Assembly (NCBI RefSeq): GCF_023101765.2
Contig: NC_064216.1
Span: 9,241,545 to 9,305,544 of the forward strand
Length of the DNA stretch: 64,000 nt
Source: Spodoptera frugiperda
Taxonomy: Eukaryota; Arthropoda; Insecta; Lepidoptera; Noctuidae
Direction of reading: 5' to 3'
The notes below the pieces were generated by a model that did not search any database, was not told where the DNA came from, and saw only the letters and a list, made by a program, of their open reading frames with translations. Shown here piece by piece: positions 55,026-64,000 of this stretch (positions are counted from its first letter, which is position 1; each line of letters opens with the position of its first letter). Both the position numbers and the translations under genes were made by a program.

Positions 55026-55524
55026 CATAGTGTCTTATCAAACAACAATCTTGTATTGGTAGCTAATGTGTATGAGTGAAATTAAACAATAGGACCAAGT
55101 CATCCATGTGACTAATGTATATTATTCCTACGTGCGTGTAATACATTCCTACGTGCACACAGGAGTCAAACACTTGGCCTCACCAAACTGTGACAAAACA
55201 TCACTAACCAAAACATACTCGAAATAAAAAAAACATAAAATATCTACACACTACATCTAAGTACAACAAAATAGAAAAATAAAAACCAGTTAACTTTAAT
55301 CACCCACTAAACTCATCCGACAAGTATGGAAAGAACTCGTCAGAAACATTCTCAATTGATACCTATAGGAACACCTCTATGAATCTACCGGTCCACATTA
55401 CAGATCCATGATTTATCCCACATACAATCTAATAGCCAATAATTTATTGTCCGTCACACATTTCACATGAAAATTATATTGAGTGCAAACTTTAATTTAC
55501 CAGTTCTCAGGCATGAGATATGTA

Positions 55525-55550
55525 GTATCGATATATCGGTATATCGATAC
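55525..55550. promoter_or_regulatory. Perfect dyad of DRE words
   Basis: GTATCGATATA (55525-55535), a 4-nt spacer TCGG, and its exact reverse complement TATATCGATAC (55540-55550). Each arm contains TATCGATA, the DREF/BEAF-32 recognition word known from Drosophila promoters and insulators. Function here is inference. Confidence 0.4.
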
Positions 55551-56218
55551 AATTACCGGTTGAATCGGTACTGATTTATACGATAATGATGGGACACGAA
55601 CCATTCACATGGTTGCGGAACTCGGGAGTCATGTGTTGTTGTAATTATGAGGTTCGGACGAAATACGAAATTGCTTTGCGGTTGCAGTGTTATTCTGAAA
55701 TGAATGATATATTCTTATTTTGTGGGATTTGATTCTTTGTGAGGTTTTTGGAGGATATTGATTAATCAAAATATTAGGTATGTGTTGAAACCTAAAACCG
55801 TAAAGACTCCTCCTTAGAAAGAAAAAAATCAGGAATGAATTATTTTCATTCAAGCTAAATGTTTATGCTAAGTCTGTGCTATAAGAAACTATTGCTCAGC
55901 AGTGGGATATGCTCACACAGATTTGTTTGTTTATTAATTTATGTGTTAAACAATAAAATAAGAATAAAACTTAACTTACTGGTACTAAAATTAAATAAAA
56001 ACGTATTAAATCTTATATCCTTTAAGTTACCGACTAATGATAGCGTTCTTCCACAATATCTAATAAAATCAATTTAAAAAATCTATAATTATAATTAAAA
56101 GCTACAATCTTCAATACAGTAGCAATTACACAAGAAACTCACACGATGTATCAAAATAAAATAATAATGTATGATTCCAAAAAAATCAATTCACCGTTCT
56201 GTATTCGAATAGCTGGCG

Positions 56219-56251
56219 GCCATTTTGATTTATATCTATCTACAAAATGGC
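56219..56251. promoter_or_regulatory. Inverted pair of GCCATTTTG words
   Basis: GCCATTTTG at 56219-56227 and its reverse complement CAAAATGGC at 56243-56251 are separated by 15 bp. GCCAT is the core bound by YY1/Pho proteins, which recruit Polycomb complexes in Drosophila. Function here is inference. Confidence 0.3.
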
Positions 56252-56442
56252 GTATAAGTCACAAATCACTGGCAACTTACACATAAATAACGCGGCACGC
56301 GTGTATGGTGTTAATGTCAGGAACCATTAAATTGAATATGATGGGATTTTTCAATGGAATACGGTATGGAACTTGTTCTGGTAAAATATATGTTGTGGAT
56401 ATCAATTCTTCTTGTTGAGGAAATTAAAGGTTTGATGATGCA

Positions 56443-56712
56443 TTTTTTTATGTCGTAAGCTGGTAAACGAGCAGACGGATCACCTGATGGTAAGCAATCG
56501 GCGCTGCTCATGGACACCTAAGACACCAGAGGCGTTGCAAGTGCGTTGTCGGCCTTTTGGGGGTTAGATATTTAAGGATTGTTGAGGAATCGGGATTGGG
56601 AAAAGATTGGGTAATCACTGATATCACGAAACACAACGCAAGCATTATTTTACGTCGGTTTTCTGTGAGGCCGTGGTATTACTCCGGTCTATAAGCATGG
56701 CTCTCCCACACT
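56443..56712 (-). repeat. Repeat family D, near full length
   Basis: On the minus strand it starts AAGTGTGGGAGAGCCATGCT, contains GGAGTAATACCACGGCCTCA, GAAAACCGACG, GCAACGCCTCTGGTG and CCATCAGGTGATCCGTCTGC and ends TCGTTTACCAGCTTACGACA. The GGTTACCGGAGGCCC segment is deleted. Confidence 0.87.
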
Positions 56713-57274
56713 TCAATGCATGAATGAGTTAAATGATATGTTAGATAGTACCTACTGTATATTGTTGAGTACGAACATTCTAAGTGCATCTTTAAATCAG
56801 TATATAAATATTATATAGCAAATAGGAAGATTCATAGGACACTCACAAGCACCCGGTGTTTAAATAACCTTGATATCAAAAATTGGATTTACAATACCTA
56901 TATTTATAGTCTTTAATGTCCCATGAATAAATGTTATAAATTAATGCTTAGACCTAATTCGATTCTTAGTTTAAGCAGGTACTTACATTAATGTAAATTA
57001 AATGAGAATCACCCAGCTAGTGTTGTTAGCAATCTCCTGCGTAATGAGCCGTTTGCCTGTGGTCTATGTCGTGTGATCTACGATTATATCCAATCTACAT
57101 GCCGAACATATGGCATGCTTGAAATTATACCTGTTGAAATGTTACCTAATATACCAATGGTTGGTAGGTTTGTAAAGAACATAAGTTTCACGTTCTTGTT
57201 CCGTGAATGAACATATGAAATTTTATCATTATAAACAGAAATATATCTTATGCTAAACAAATCTCTTTCATGTG

Positions 57275-57497
57275 TGTGTACATTTCGGCACGTAATACTA
57301 CTGTACAATGTACACTCACTTTTCACAATTTATATTATAAGTCCCATGTATTGGAGGGCATTGAATATTATTCCGGGCACATTTGCGGACAGAAATTTTC
57401 GAAATGCCGAATATGAATACTTTTCCCGACGTGAGAATCAAACCCGAGGTCTCTTGCCCGGCAGTGGCACTTAAGGTCACTTGACCAATGAGGCAAA
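57275..57497 (-). repeat. SINE family B, copy 4
   Basis: On the minus strand the tRNA-like head is intact (GCCTCATTGGTCAAGTGACC, GCCGGGCAAGAGACC, box B GGGTTTGATTCTC). The body follows with TATTCGGCATTTCG, GCCCGGAATAATATTC and AATACATGGGACTTATAATA, ending near ATTACGTGCCGAAATG. Open frames across it are SINE-derived. Confidence 0.85.
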
Positions 57498-57886
57498 CTT
57501 TAGGATATACTAATGTAACAATCGTATTCAATTTGATATAAAATAAAAATCCCGTGTAACCATACTCAATCAAGTTTAGTCACTTATCAACAAAGGTCAA
57601 TGAACGCTTGCATAAAAATATAATGAAGAGTTGATCTGTAAAATGAAGAGACTATTTCAACAAAACCTAATGATCCGTAACAAAATAATCACATCACTTC
57701 GCTTTGACCATATAATTTGATATTTCGTAAATGCATTTTGCTTAAGGTAAGGTAAGACTGCAAGGAAGATTAGCAAGATTGCACTAAAGATAATTTAAAT
57801 ATTGTGACAATACTTACTTTAAAAAAGACAATAATTTATTTTCTGGAATTGACTGGTTTTTTGTGATGGAGTAATTATTAGCTAAT

Positions 57887-58010
57887 TATTTTTTTATGGA
57901 GTAAGCCGGTAAAAGAGACGGACCACCTGATGGTAAGCAATCGCCGCCGCCCATGGACACCCGAAACACCAGAGACAAGTACGTTGCCGGCTTTTTGGGG
58001 GTTAGGAATT
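57887..58010 (-). repeat. Repeat family D, 3' fragment
   Basis: AATTCCTAACCCCCAAAAAG, CCGGCAACG, then GGTGTTTCGGGTGTCCATGG and CATCAGGTGGTCCGTCTC are read on the minus strand. A short deletion removes the TGTAACGCC region. Confidence 0.83.
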
Positions 58011-59646
58011 AGTTCGTCTATTTACGGAAATATAGACCGCAATCTTTAAGCCTAAGGAGGCCATATATTTATATAGACCTCTTTATTCCGGAGTTTTCCA
58101 TGCAGGATTATGTAAAGGAAATTGAATTTAAACTCACTTTTCTTTAAAGGAGTAAAATTGCTTTTTTTAGACAGTGTGTACATGGTTTATTCAATTTAAA
58201 AGTCGCAGTGCATCTAAAGAAACTGAAAGTTCTTGTTAATCGAGTGGTGGAAAACCATTAGTAGGTTTTCAGCTTCTCAAATCTTAGTAATTATAGAAAG
58301 TCTGGAGTTATGCAGATGGAAATGTCATTCCTTAATACAGTCATGAGACGACATACGTAATACATATGTTTTCTATGAAATTTATATAAATATAAAAATA
58401 AGTACATAGAAAACACATCACGGCCAGTTACACCATAACACAACTACACAACGAGGCGTTCGTGGTGAGAACAGTAAGTAATAAGTAAGTAATTTAAGGG
58501 AGCAACATGCAGAGGCCGCTTTCTAGGTAACCGTGCGAATCAAGGCTTTCTACGAGTAATCTATAACTGGATTATTGGAAACATATTGAACAATAACAAA
58601 ACGGTAGTCGGACCACGATTCTGACTATTGGACTGAGAAGGTAAAGGTTTTAATGGTGCGATGGAAGTGACTTGTTACGTGTATTTTCTCTGTGATTTTT
58701 TGGGTTGAAATATGTTTTAAATTTTTTGTGATGGTTGTTTCGTGAGTAGATATAAGACAGATTTATAGAAATAAGCAAAAACCTAAGTATAAATTATGGC
58801 CTAGGTCAGGTCAATCGTAGACTTATGGTAAATTCAGAAATTTAAGGAATGAGTGAATGAATTATGAATTGCATGCAGGTGTCTTTAAAATTAAAGGCTA
58901 AAATGCTTTGTACTATAATTTTAATCATTTATATAGTATGTGAATGTAATACTCAATATTCAAATGTATTAGTGTTATTTTATTAGGTAGATTTTCTATT
59001 GAATGAGAAATGTTTCTAGTTATCGTATCCAGTTTGTCACTATATCTGTGACAATATTATTTCCAATTGATCGTGAGACGTGACGCTCGTGGAAGTGAAA
59101 CCCTCTTTTGTAATGAGCGATTATGAGTAACGATTCTCGATTTTTTTTGCATCGAAATACAATATCGATTGCAAAATTCGCGACGAATTTGAGATTAAGT
59201 TTTTCCATCCGAAAATAAATTTATATTAGGCCAGTGTTTGAGTATAACTTTTTTAAATTCGTTGTTTCGTCACTGCATTTTATCACGAATTAGAAATTCT
59301 TCGTTCAAATCAAATTGAATCGTTTGGGAATATCAATAGTTTTATAAAAGCTTTAAATAGATAGTTTTTTGTGTTTAAATTGTGGTTCGAAAGTTTTATT
59401 TTTACTTTTATAATACCTGTATTGTTGCCAGTGTTCGTTCATATTTCCTGGTTGCATATAATCATATTTTCATTCAAAAATATTAAAAAGACAACTTCAT
59501 TGTAGAATGGTTCTGTGCAGTTCGTTGGCTTTTGTATTTATAACAATGCTTATTAGGAAGGTATATTGCACGTTAGAAACAACAAAACAGGTGTCGTGTC
59601 GATGACCAGTATATTTTGACTGACTACGTTTTTTGCTTTTAAAGAA
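58011..59646. other. Unassigned AT-rich DNA
   Basis: No gene or repeat copy is recognised. A patch at 59035-59190 is somewhat more complex, with GATCGTGAGACGTGACGCTC and an ATCGATTG word. Confidence 0.4.
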
Positions 59647-59787
59647 CATTGCCCCACACTAGAATTTTCTCATGTGTCGTGGAGGTGTTTACACTATAAT
59701 TTCACATACACATAACACCCAGACCAAAAATAACAATTTCTAGATCACACAAAGAGTTTGTGTGATCCAGAATTACGTTGAGCGGCC
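59647..59787 (-). repeat. SINE family C, copy 6, rearranged
   Basis: The 3' half (minus-strand order ending GTGTGGGGCAATG) is normal. In place of the GAGTTGCTCCGTGCGGGAATCG box B region there is an inverted copy of the neighbouring segment: TTCTAGATCACACAAA (59738-59753) and TTTGTGTGATCCAGAA (59757-59772) pair at 15 of 16 positions. TTGAGCGGCC of the head follows directly. Confidence 0.8.
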
Positions 59788-59817
59788 AAATTAATTCTTT
59801 GATTGTCGGTAAATAAG

Positions 59818-59850
59818 TGTTGAAGGCAAATCCTTCGCTAACGTATACAT
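59818..59850. repeat. Dispersed repeat fragment, second copy
   Basis: GTTGAAGGCAAATCCTTCGC and TAACG match the sequence at 30350-30380. The palindrome present there is not found here, so this is a truncated copy. Confidence 0.5.
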
Positions 59851-59887
59851 CTGCACGTAAATGGTTGAAATCTTAGCACAAAGTAGT

Positions 59888-59991
59888 CGGAACTGCGGAT
59901 CACCTAATGTGTTACCGGGGATCCAGCTCGAAAAGCAGGAGTAGGAACGGGGTGGTTTTTACTCAGTAAAACTCTGACTCTGACAAAAAAA
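59888..59991 (+). repeat. SINE-like family A, copy 11, 3'-truncated body
   Basis: CGGAACTGCGGATCACC, CTCGAAAAGCAGGAGTAGG and AACGGGGTGGTTTTTACTCA are present, followed by CTCTGACTCTGACAAAAAAA. The CTCGCCTCGCCCAAGGCGGG section is missing and the A tail follows directly. Confidence 0.82.
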
Positions 59992-60782
59992 GTTCTATAC
60001 GTTTAGAGGAGTACCGTAGTAGTAATGTGTCGTAAATAAAACTACTATTAAAGCCGTGTACGAATACCTAATCAATTTAATCACCAAATCTATTCAGCAG
60101 TTCAGAAGTAAACTACAAGACAAGGTTTCATTCACTATCTAAATTTAACTCCTAAAATTCCTCAACACTAATTCCCAACAAACTGCTACATGCATTTGAC
60201 ACATTAGACCACCTCACGCCATCTATTATCGAATTCCAAAAACAAAATCAATCGATACGAACAAAAAACCGTTACTCGAATAATTACAAAAATATAAAGC
60301 GTAGAATCAAATAAAAAATCTAAATCTAGTCGTCATGACAATGTGTCAAGTAGAACGTGTCGTGTAAAATTTATCGCAATTTGTCAATCGCTTCGTCGTA
60401 GTTGACAAACAACGGTTGCGATGCGCAGGAGTTGATAGTTTATGAATCGATTACCTTGTTCGGTGCGGTGTAATGGTGGTCGAGATGTATGTGGATGTTT
60501 CAGATGGATGATAAGGATGATGTGTGTCCGTGTGGATGTCTTTAGGGACAATGAGATTGCACTTTGAAAAATCTTCTTTTAGGGTAAAATGTTGTTAGAA
60601 AAGTATAAAAAGTGTAAGACATTAGCATCTGTATCCATAGCGCCATCAGTTGACTTTAGCTTTAATTGTAGAGAACTACGTATAACGTTTCGGAATCCCA
60701 ACATACATTACTAGATTTATTTTAAGATATTTATTTAAAGATTCTTTCGAATATCACAAAACTAAAGTTAACATTTATATGA

Positions 60783-60938
60783 TGAAAAAGTAGTGTTACT
60801 TACACTATTCAAGAACGGCTAAATCAATTTGACTGAAAATTGGTAGAAGGTAGTTTAGAACCAGGAAATGGACATAGGATATCCTACCCCGTAGGCTAAA
60901 AACGGGATTACGCGTACGAAGTAGGGGCAGAAGTTAAT
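60783..60938 (-). repeat. RTE-like LINE tail
   Basis: TTACACTATTCAAGAACGGC, AAAATTGGTAGAAGGTAG, CCAGGAAATGGACATAGGAT, then ACGGGATTACGCG are the reverse-complement landmarks of another common RTE-type tail. It is short with no coding frame. Confidence 0.7.
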
Positions 60939-61559
60939 CAAAAATAATATTTTAATCCCTTAGCTGCAGGTCGTATTTGATACGTATGGTAATACATCGT
61001 ATCGCAGCCGCAAAATCTATTTAAAGAATAAACATAACGGATATTCATTTAAACTTTCTTCGTCATTAGAAAACTTTTAATTCTCAGTTGTAGGCAGTAA
61101 TCTGTTCAACTAGATCTTATATCCACATTATACAACATATGTTTACAATGATATATAATCTTGTAATGGGCTTATACTTTTGTAATGATAGGCACTGGAC
61201 ATGTGCTCCGGCTTAGGGCGGAATTTGCTACCAGCGGAAGGAGAAAGGGGAATTTAGGAACTACTGTGGTTATGGTTTATGTGATAGTGATAATCTTTTT
61301 TTTGTCTTACATATTTATTTCATGTCTTTTGTTTTGCTTTAACAATTGTTACTTATGTTTGTGTTATTAATGACTTTTTGGTGCAAGGTGTCCGGTACTG
61401 AATAAATCGTTTTTCTTTCTGGGGCTTTTTTTTTCTGATATGTTTTATTTTTAGCTAAGTTTTGATCATTTTTACTCGTTAATCAGCGTTTAACATCATC
61501 AATGGTCTGTTAAAAAAAAGTAAATTATTGATTTCTTTTAAACACATTGGTTAATTTAT

Positions 61560-62065
61560 TTATTCATCAAAAGCATCTTGCATCTTACTTCTGCGTCCTT
61601 AAATCTTTTGCTATCCAAAATATTCCACATTATTTACAACATTAACATTTCTATCCCCGATTCATTCAAAAATTAAAACAAGCATCATCCAATTAAATAC
61701 TCCGACATACTCGCAAAGCATTCAACAAACAGCCTCTTACAAACGTCACATTGTTTATCCGAGCACCCAACAATTCCAACATGTTCACCGCTCCGTACCA
61801 CCCCATTCTCCCCGTCGGCTGCCACTTGACACACTTCTCGGTATAATTGTAGCAATTTACTGACGTATAACTGGCGACGGTCTTACTTGGACACGTCAAA
61901 ACATATCGACATAACGCCTTGTGCAACGAGAGCCTTGATTGAGCCATTCACATATAATCAGTTGTACATTTATGCCAGTTTCACTCACCGTTCGAATACG
62001 CGAATGTCCCTTAAGGCCTTGTATTGCGTGTTTTGTAGGGTAGCCTACATGCTTTGTGTTGTATA
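61560..62065. other. High-complexity unique stretch
   Basis: Between about 61690 and 62060 the sequence is GC-richer and unlike the repeats. It contains CCCCGTCGGCTGCCAC and ACTGGCGACGGTCTTACTTG. Open frames of 84 (minus) and 72 (plus) codons partly overlap. It could be an exon or conserved noncoding DNA. Confidence 0.22.
61693..61947 (-). CDS. 84-codon open frame, possible first exon
   Basis: ATG at 61945-61947 opens a frame to TAA at 61693-61695. It begins MAQSRLSLHKALCRYVLTCP and has seven Cys in total. A splice-donor match GTAAGA follows codon 20 or so (CCAAGTAAGACC), so it might be a short first exon. Alternatively the whole frame (with a WQPTGRMGWYGAVNMLELL stretch) may be read. No family recognised. 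Confidence 0.2.
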   Translation of the reverse strand: MAQSRLSLHKALCRYVLTCPSKTVASYTSVNCYNYTEKCVKWQPTGRMGWYGAVNMLELLGARINNVTFVRGCLLNALRVCRSI

Positions 62066-62224
62066 CCGTTTAGTATTTAAGTTTTTAAATCGATTCGTGC
62101 TTTGATATGTCATTGTTTTTGTGTCAAGGTATTGTAACATGTTACTTAGCTAATGCTAGGCTTACTTCCTACATAGAATATGAATTGAAATATTGCTACT
62201 AAAAGTATAGGTATGTATAGTAGT

Positions 62225-62325
62225 AGGTGAAAAGTGGGAGTACATTGTAAAGCGGCATTACGTGCCGTAATGCGCACCTCTTCCTACCCCTTCGGGGATA
62301 AAAAGAGTGGTGTTGCTGTTGTTGT
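62225..62325 (+). repeat. SINE family B, 3' fragment
   Basis: GGTGAAAAGTGGGAGTACAT, GCGGCATTACGTGCCGTAAT, GCGCACCTCTTCCTACCCC and TTCGGGGATAAAAAGAGTG match the 3' half of family B. The tRNA-like head is missing. Confidence 0.83.
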
Positions 62326-63630
62326 ATAGTATATGTGTAACTGCCAAAAAGAGAGAATACTGTAATATTAATTCATTCCTGCTAACTTTTACAAAGAATG
62401 CAGATAGGTAGTATTCATAATATATTCGTGCCAAAGAAATACAGGTAAGAAATATTTCAAGAACATCGATCAGTAAAATGTTGCATCGAGATAAAATAAT
62501 GTAAATCATATTTAAAATATAAAACGTCAACACTTACATAACACAGTTCGATATTAATAGATTTTTTTACATAAATAAATACCGCTATACTTCTAAGGAC
62601 TTTAAAAATAATTTCGTTGTGTATTTAGTAAGTATATACCGTTTTAGATTAGTAATTGTTGTGATAATGTTACCCCTACTATTGAAATGTCGATATATAA
62701 ATTGATTTTACAAGCGATTGGCTATTGTATTAACTGTTGACAAATCAGATCAGCATGTAAATTGTTCATGACCTTTACACTAGATTATTGCTGTTTATGT
62801 AAAAAGTAAGTTATGTTTTTAATAATGATGACTGTCGGGGGCAGTTTAATAGTCAAACTACAGTTATCATAACTATAATTATCATAGTATATTTTTGTAT
62901 ATTTAAAGTGGCTTATACAAAATAGTATTTAAAATTGCAAAACAATTATTTCGAGACAAAATGACAACTTTATTTTCAAATCACTTTAAACATTTCTCAC
63001 TTAACAATTCAAATCGACAATACAACGAAAACCAGAAGTAACGTCACACGAACGATGCGTAACGCGGTGGCTCGACGAAGCTCATTTCATGCTCTATTGT
63101 GAGATTTTGTGAAAGCAATCAGTTGCCACGACTTTTTTGTCGACAATAATTACTAACGCTTATGTTCTTAGTTAACTTTGGTAGGGGAATGCAACTGGCG
63201 ATCGGAAAATGTTCTAGTTGAATGATCGGCTGTTACGAGACGTAACGGCGACTCAAATAGTCGGACACACCTGATAGATGAATTAAAATTGTAAGTGTTG
63301 AGGTTTATATGGGGTCAGTTAGAGTACTTTAGAGTACAATGGAACAATGATCTGAGGGAAATGTATAGCTTGAATCGTTGAATTGGTGAATTGGTGTTTT
63401 GAAGAGTACCTATTTAACTTATTTAAGTAAGTATTAACATCATTGTCAGGCCGTAACAGTTCACTATTCACGACATGAAGGTTTGATATAATCTTTATGC
63501 TTGGCAGGCGGTCTAGGTTACTAGTTCAGGGCAAAACGATTAGTTTTTGAATAGTTGCCATGAATACAGCTCAAACTTAAACGACATAGAAGGAAAGAGG
63601 TGAAGAATTAATAGTTCAGTCGAATCAGTG
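62326..63630. other. Unassigned DNA with one complex patch
   Basis: AT-rich and without recognised genes or repeats, except a more complex stretch at about 63030-63260 (AAGTAACGTCACACGAACGA, ACGCGGTGGCTCGACGAAGC, GAGACGTAACGGCGACTC) that could be regulatory. Confidence 0.35.
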
Positions 63631-63694
63631 TTGCAGGTGTCCATAGACGGCGCTGACCATTTACCATCAGGTGATCCATCTATACATTTATTGC
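63631..63694 (+). repeat. Repeat family D, short 3' fragment
   Basis: TTGCAGGTGTCCATAGACGG and CATTTACCATCAGGTGATCC, then ATCTATACATTTATTGC, are the last part of the D 3' block. Confidence 0.7.
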
Positions 63695-63714
63695 ACGTCA
63701 AATCGGCTAAAGGG

Positions 63715-63818
63715 CACCATATGAAATTTGGAACCCTGGTAGACTATGGTCTGGAATAACCCATAGGCCTTTTTCTTCCACGGGAATGCGGGTGTAGTAG
63801 CTGGTAGAACCTAGTATT
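63715..63818 (-). repeat. RTE-like LINE tail
   Basis: ATATGAAATTTGGAACCCTG, AGACTATGGTCTGGAATAAC, CCATAGGCC and CCACGGGAATGCGGGTG, then AGCTGGTAGAACCTAGTA, are the minus-strand reading of an RTE-type tail. It lies 20 bp after a D fragment. Confidence 0.72.
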
Positions 63819-64000
63819 ACATAAAAAGAAATCTTCCCAATTCCCGACTCGTATCTAAAAGATGTCTTGTACTTAGCAACTACACTCGCGTCCAATTGAC
63901 GAACAAATCAGACAGGTATCATAATAGCTAGGAAAGGGCAATGACCCGTCAGCAACTGTTGATTAAAATAACTTTGAAAGGATTCAATGAGTTAGTATCT

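Noticed and set aside
54705..55028. 107-codon minus frame
   Set aside because: It has an overlapping 66-codon plus frame, no family signal, and lies in an island better explained as noncoding.
1..64000. CRISPR arrays, rRNA genes, prokaryotic operons or integrated virus genomes
   Set aside because: No regularly spaced direct repeats, no conserved rRNA blocks, no Shine-Dalgarno-linked gene strings and no recognisable viral proteins. The repeat content is that of an insect genome.

Overview
This window looks like a gene-poor stretch of a lepidopteran nuclear genome, most likely a noctuoid moth. The inference rests on the dispersed repeats: several SINE-like and MITE-like families of a kind I recognise from noctuid moth sequence recur in both orientations in AT-rich, intron-like or intergenic DNA. 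I could not run a database search, so species, locus and formal repeat family names are not assigned. I see no rRNA gene, no convincing tRNA gene, no CRISPR array, no prokaryotic operon structure and no multi-exon protein gene that I can defend.

Repeats are the best supported content. Family A is a SINE-like element with 11 copies, four with a visible target-site duplication. Family B is a tRNA-headed SINE with 5 copies. Family C is a second tRNA-headed SINE with 6 copies. Family D is a GC-rich element ending in a conserved 3' block, with 12 copies and one diverged relative. Family E is a fold-back MITE with 4 copies plus one remnant, and family H is a related MITE with 2 copies. Family G is a dispersed repeat of about 235 bp with 3 copies. 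There are also LINE 3' tails of at least three kinds. Insertions are nested: A inside E (39 kb), A inside D (31.8 kb), and an RTE-like tail inside another LINE tail (18.5 kb).

Between the repeats lie islands of higher complexity and often higher GC that match none of the repeat families: about 2.7, 4.8, 6.5, 7.2, 12.2, 14.1, 16.5-16.8, 17.3, 18.9, 20.0, 22.7-23.4, 26.7, 27.5-28.4, 30.8, 32.8, 33.6, 36.5, 40.8, 41.5, 42.2-43.6, 50.2-50.9, 54.6-55.0, 61.7-62.0 and 63.0-63.2 kb. Several hold homeodomain-type TAATTA, octamer-like, ATCGAT or GCCAT-type words. They could be conserved noncoding or enhancer elements in a large intron or gene desert. That is inference and needs cross-species alignment.

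Coding potential is weak. The longest open frame (172 codons, 21.3-21.8 kb, minus strand) is at least partly made of repeat D and looks retrotransposon-derived. A few other frames (41.8-42.2 kb minus, 5.4-5.6 kb minus, 28.7-29.2 kb on both strands, 54.1 kb plus, 61.7-61.9 kb minus) are listed with low confidence as candidate exons or decayed coding remnants. A possible transcription start and short first exon is suggested near 2.8-3.0 kb. Nothing here shows a complete new biological system. The items most worth checking are the GC-rich islands at 42.2-43.6 and 50.2-50.9 kb, the three-copy element G, and the 134-codon open frame beside the first island.
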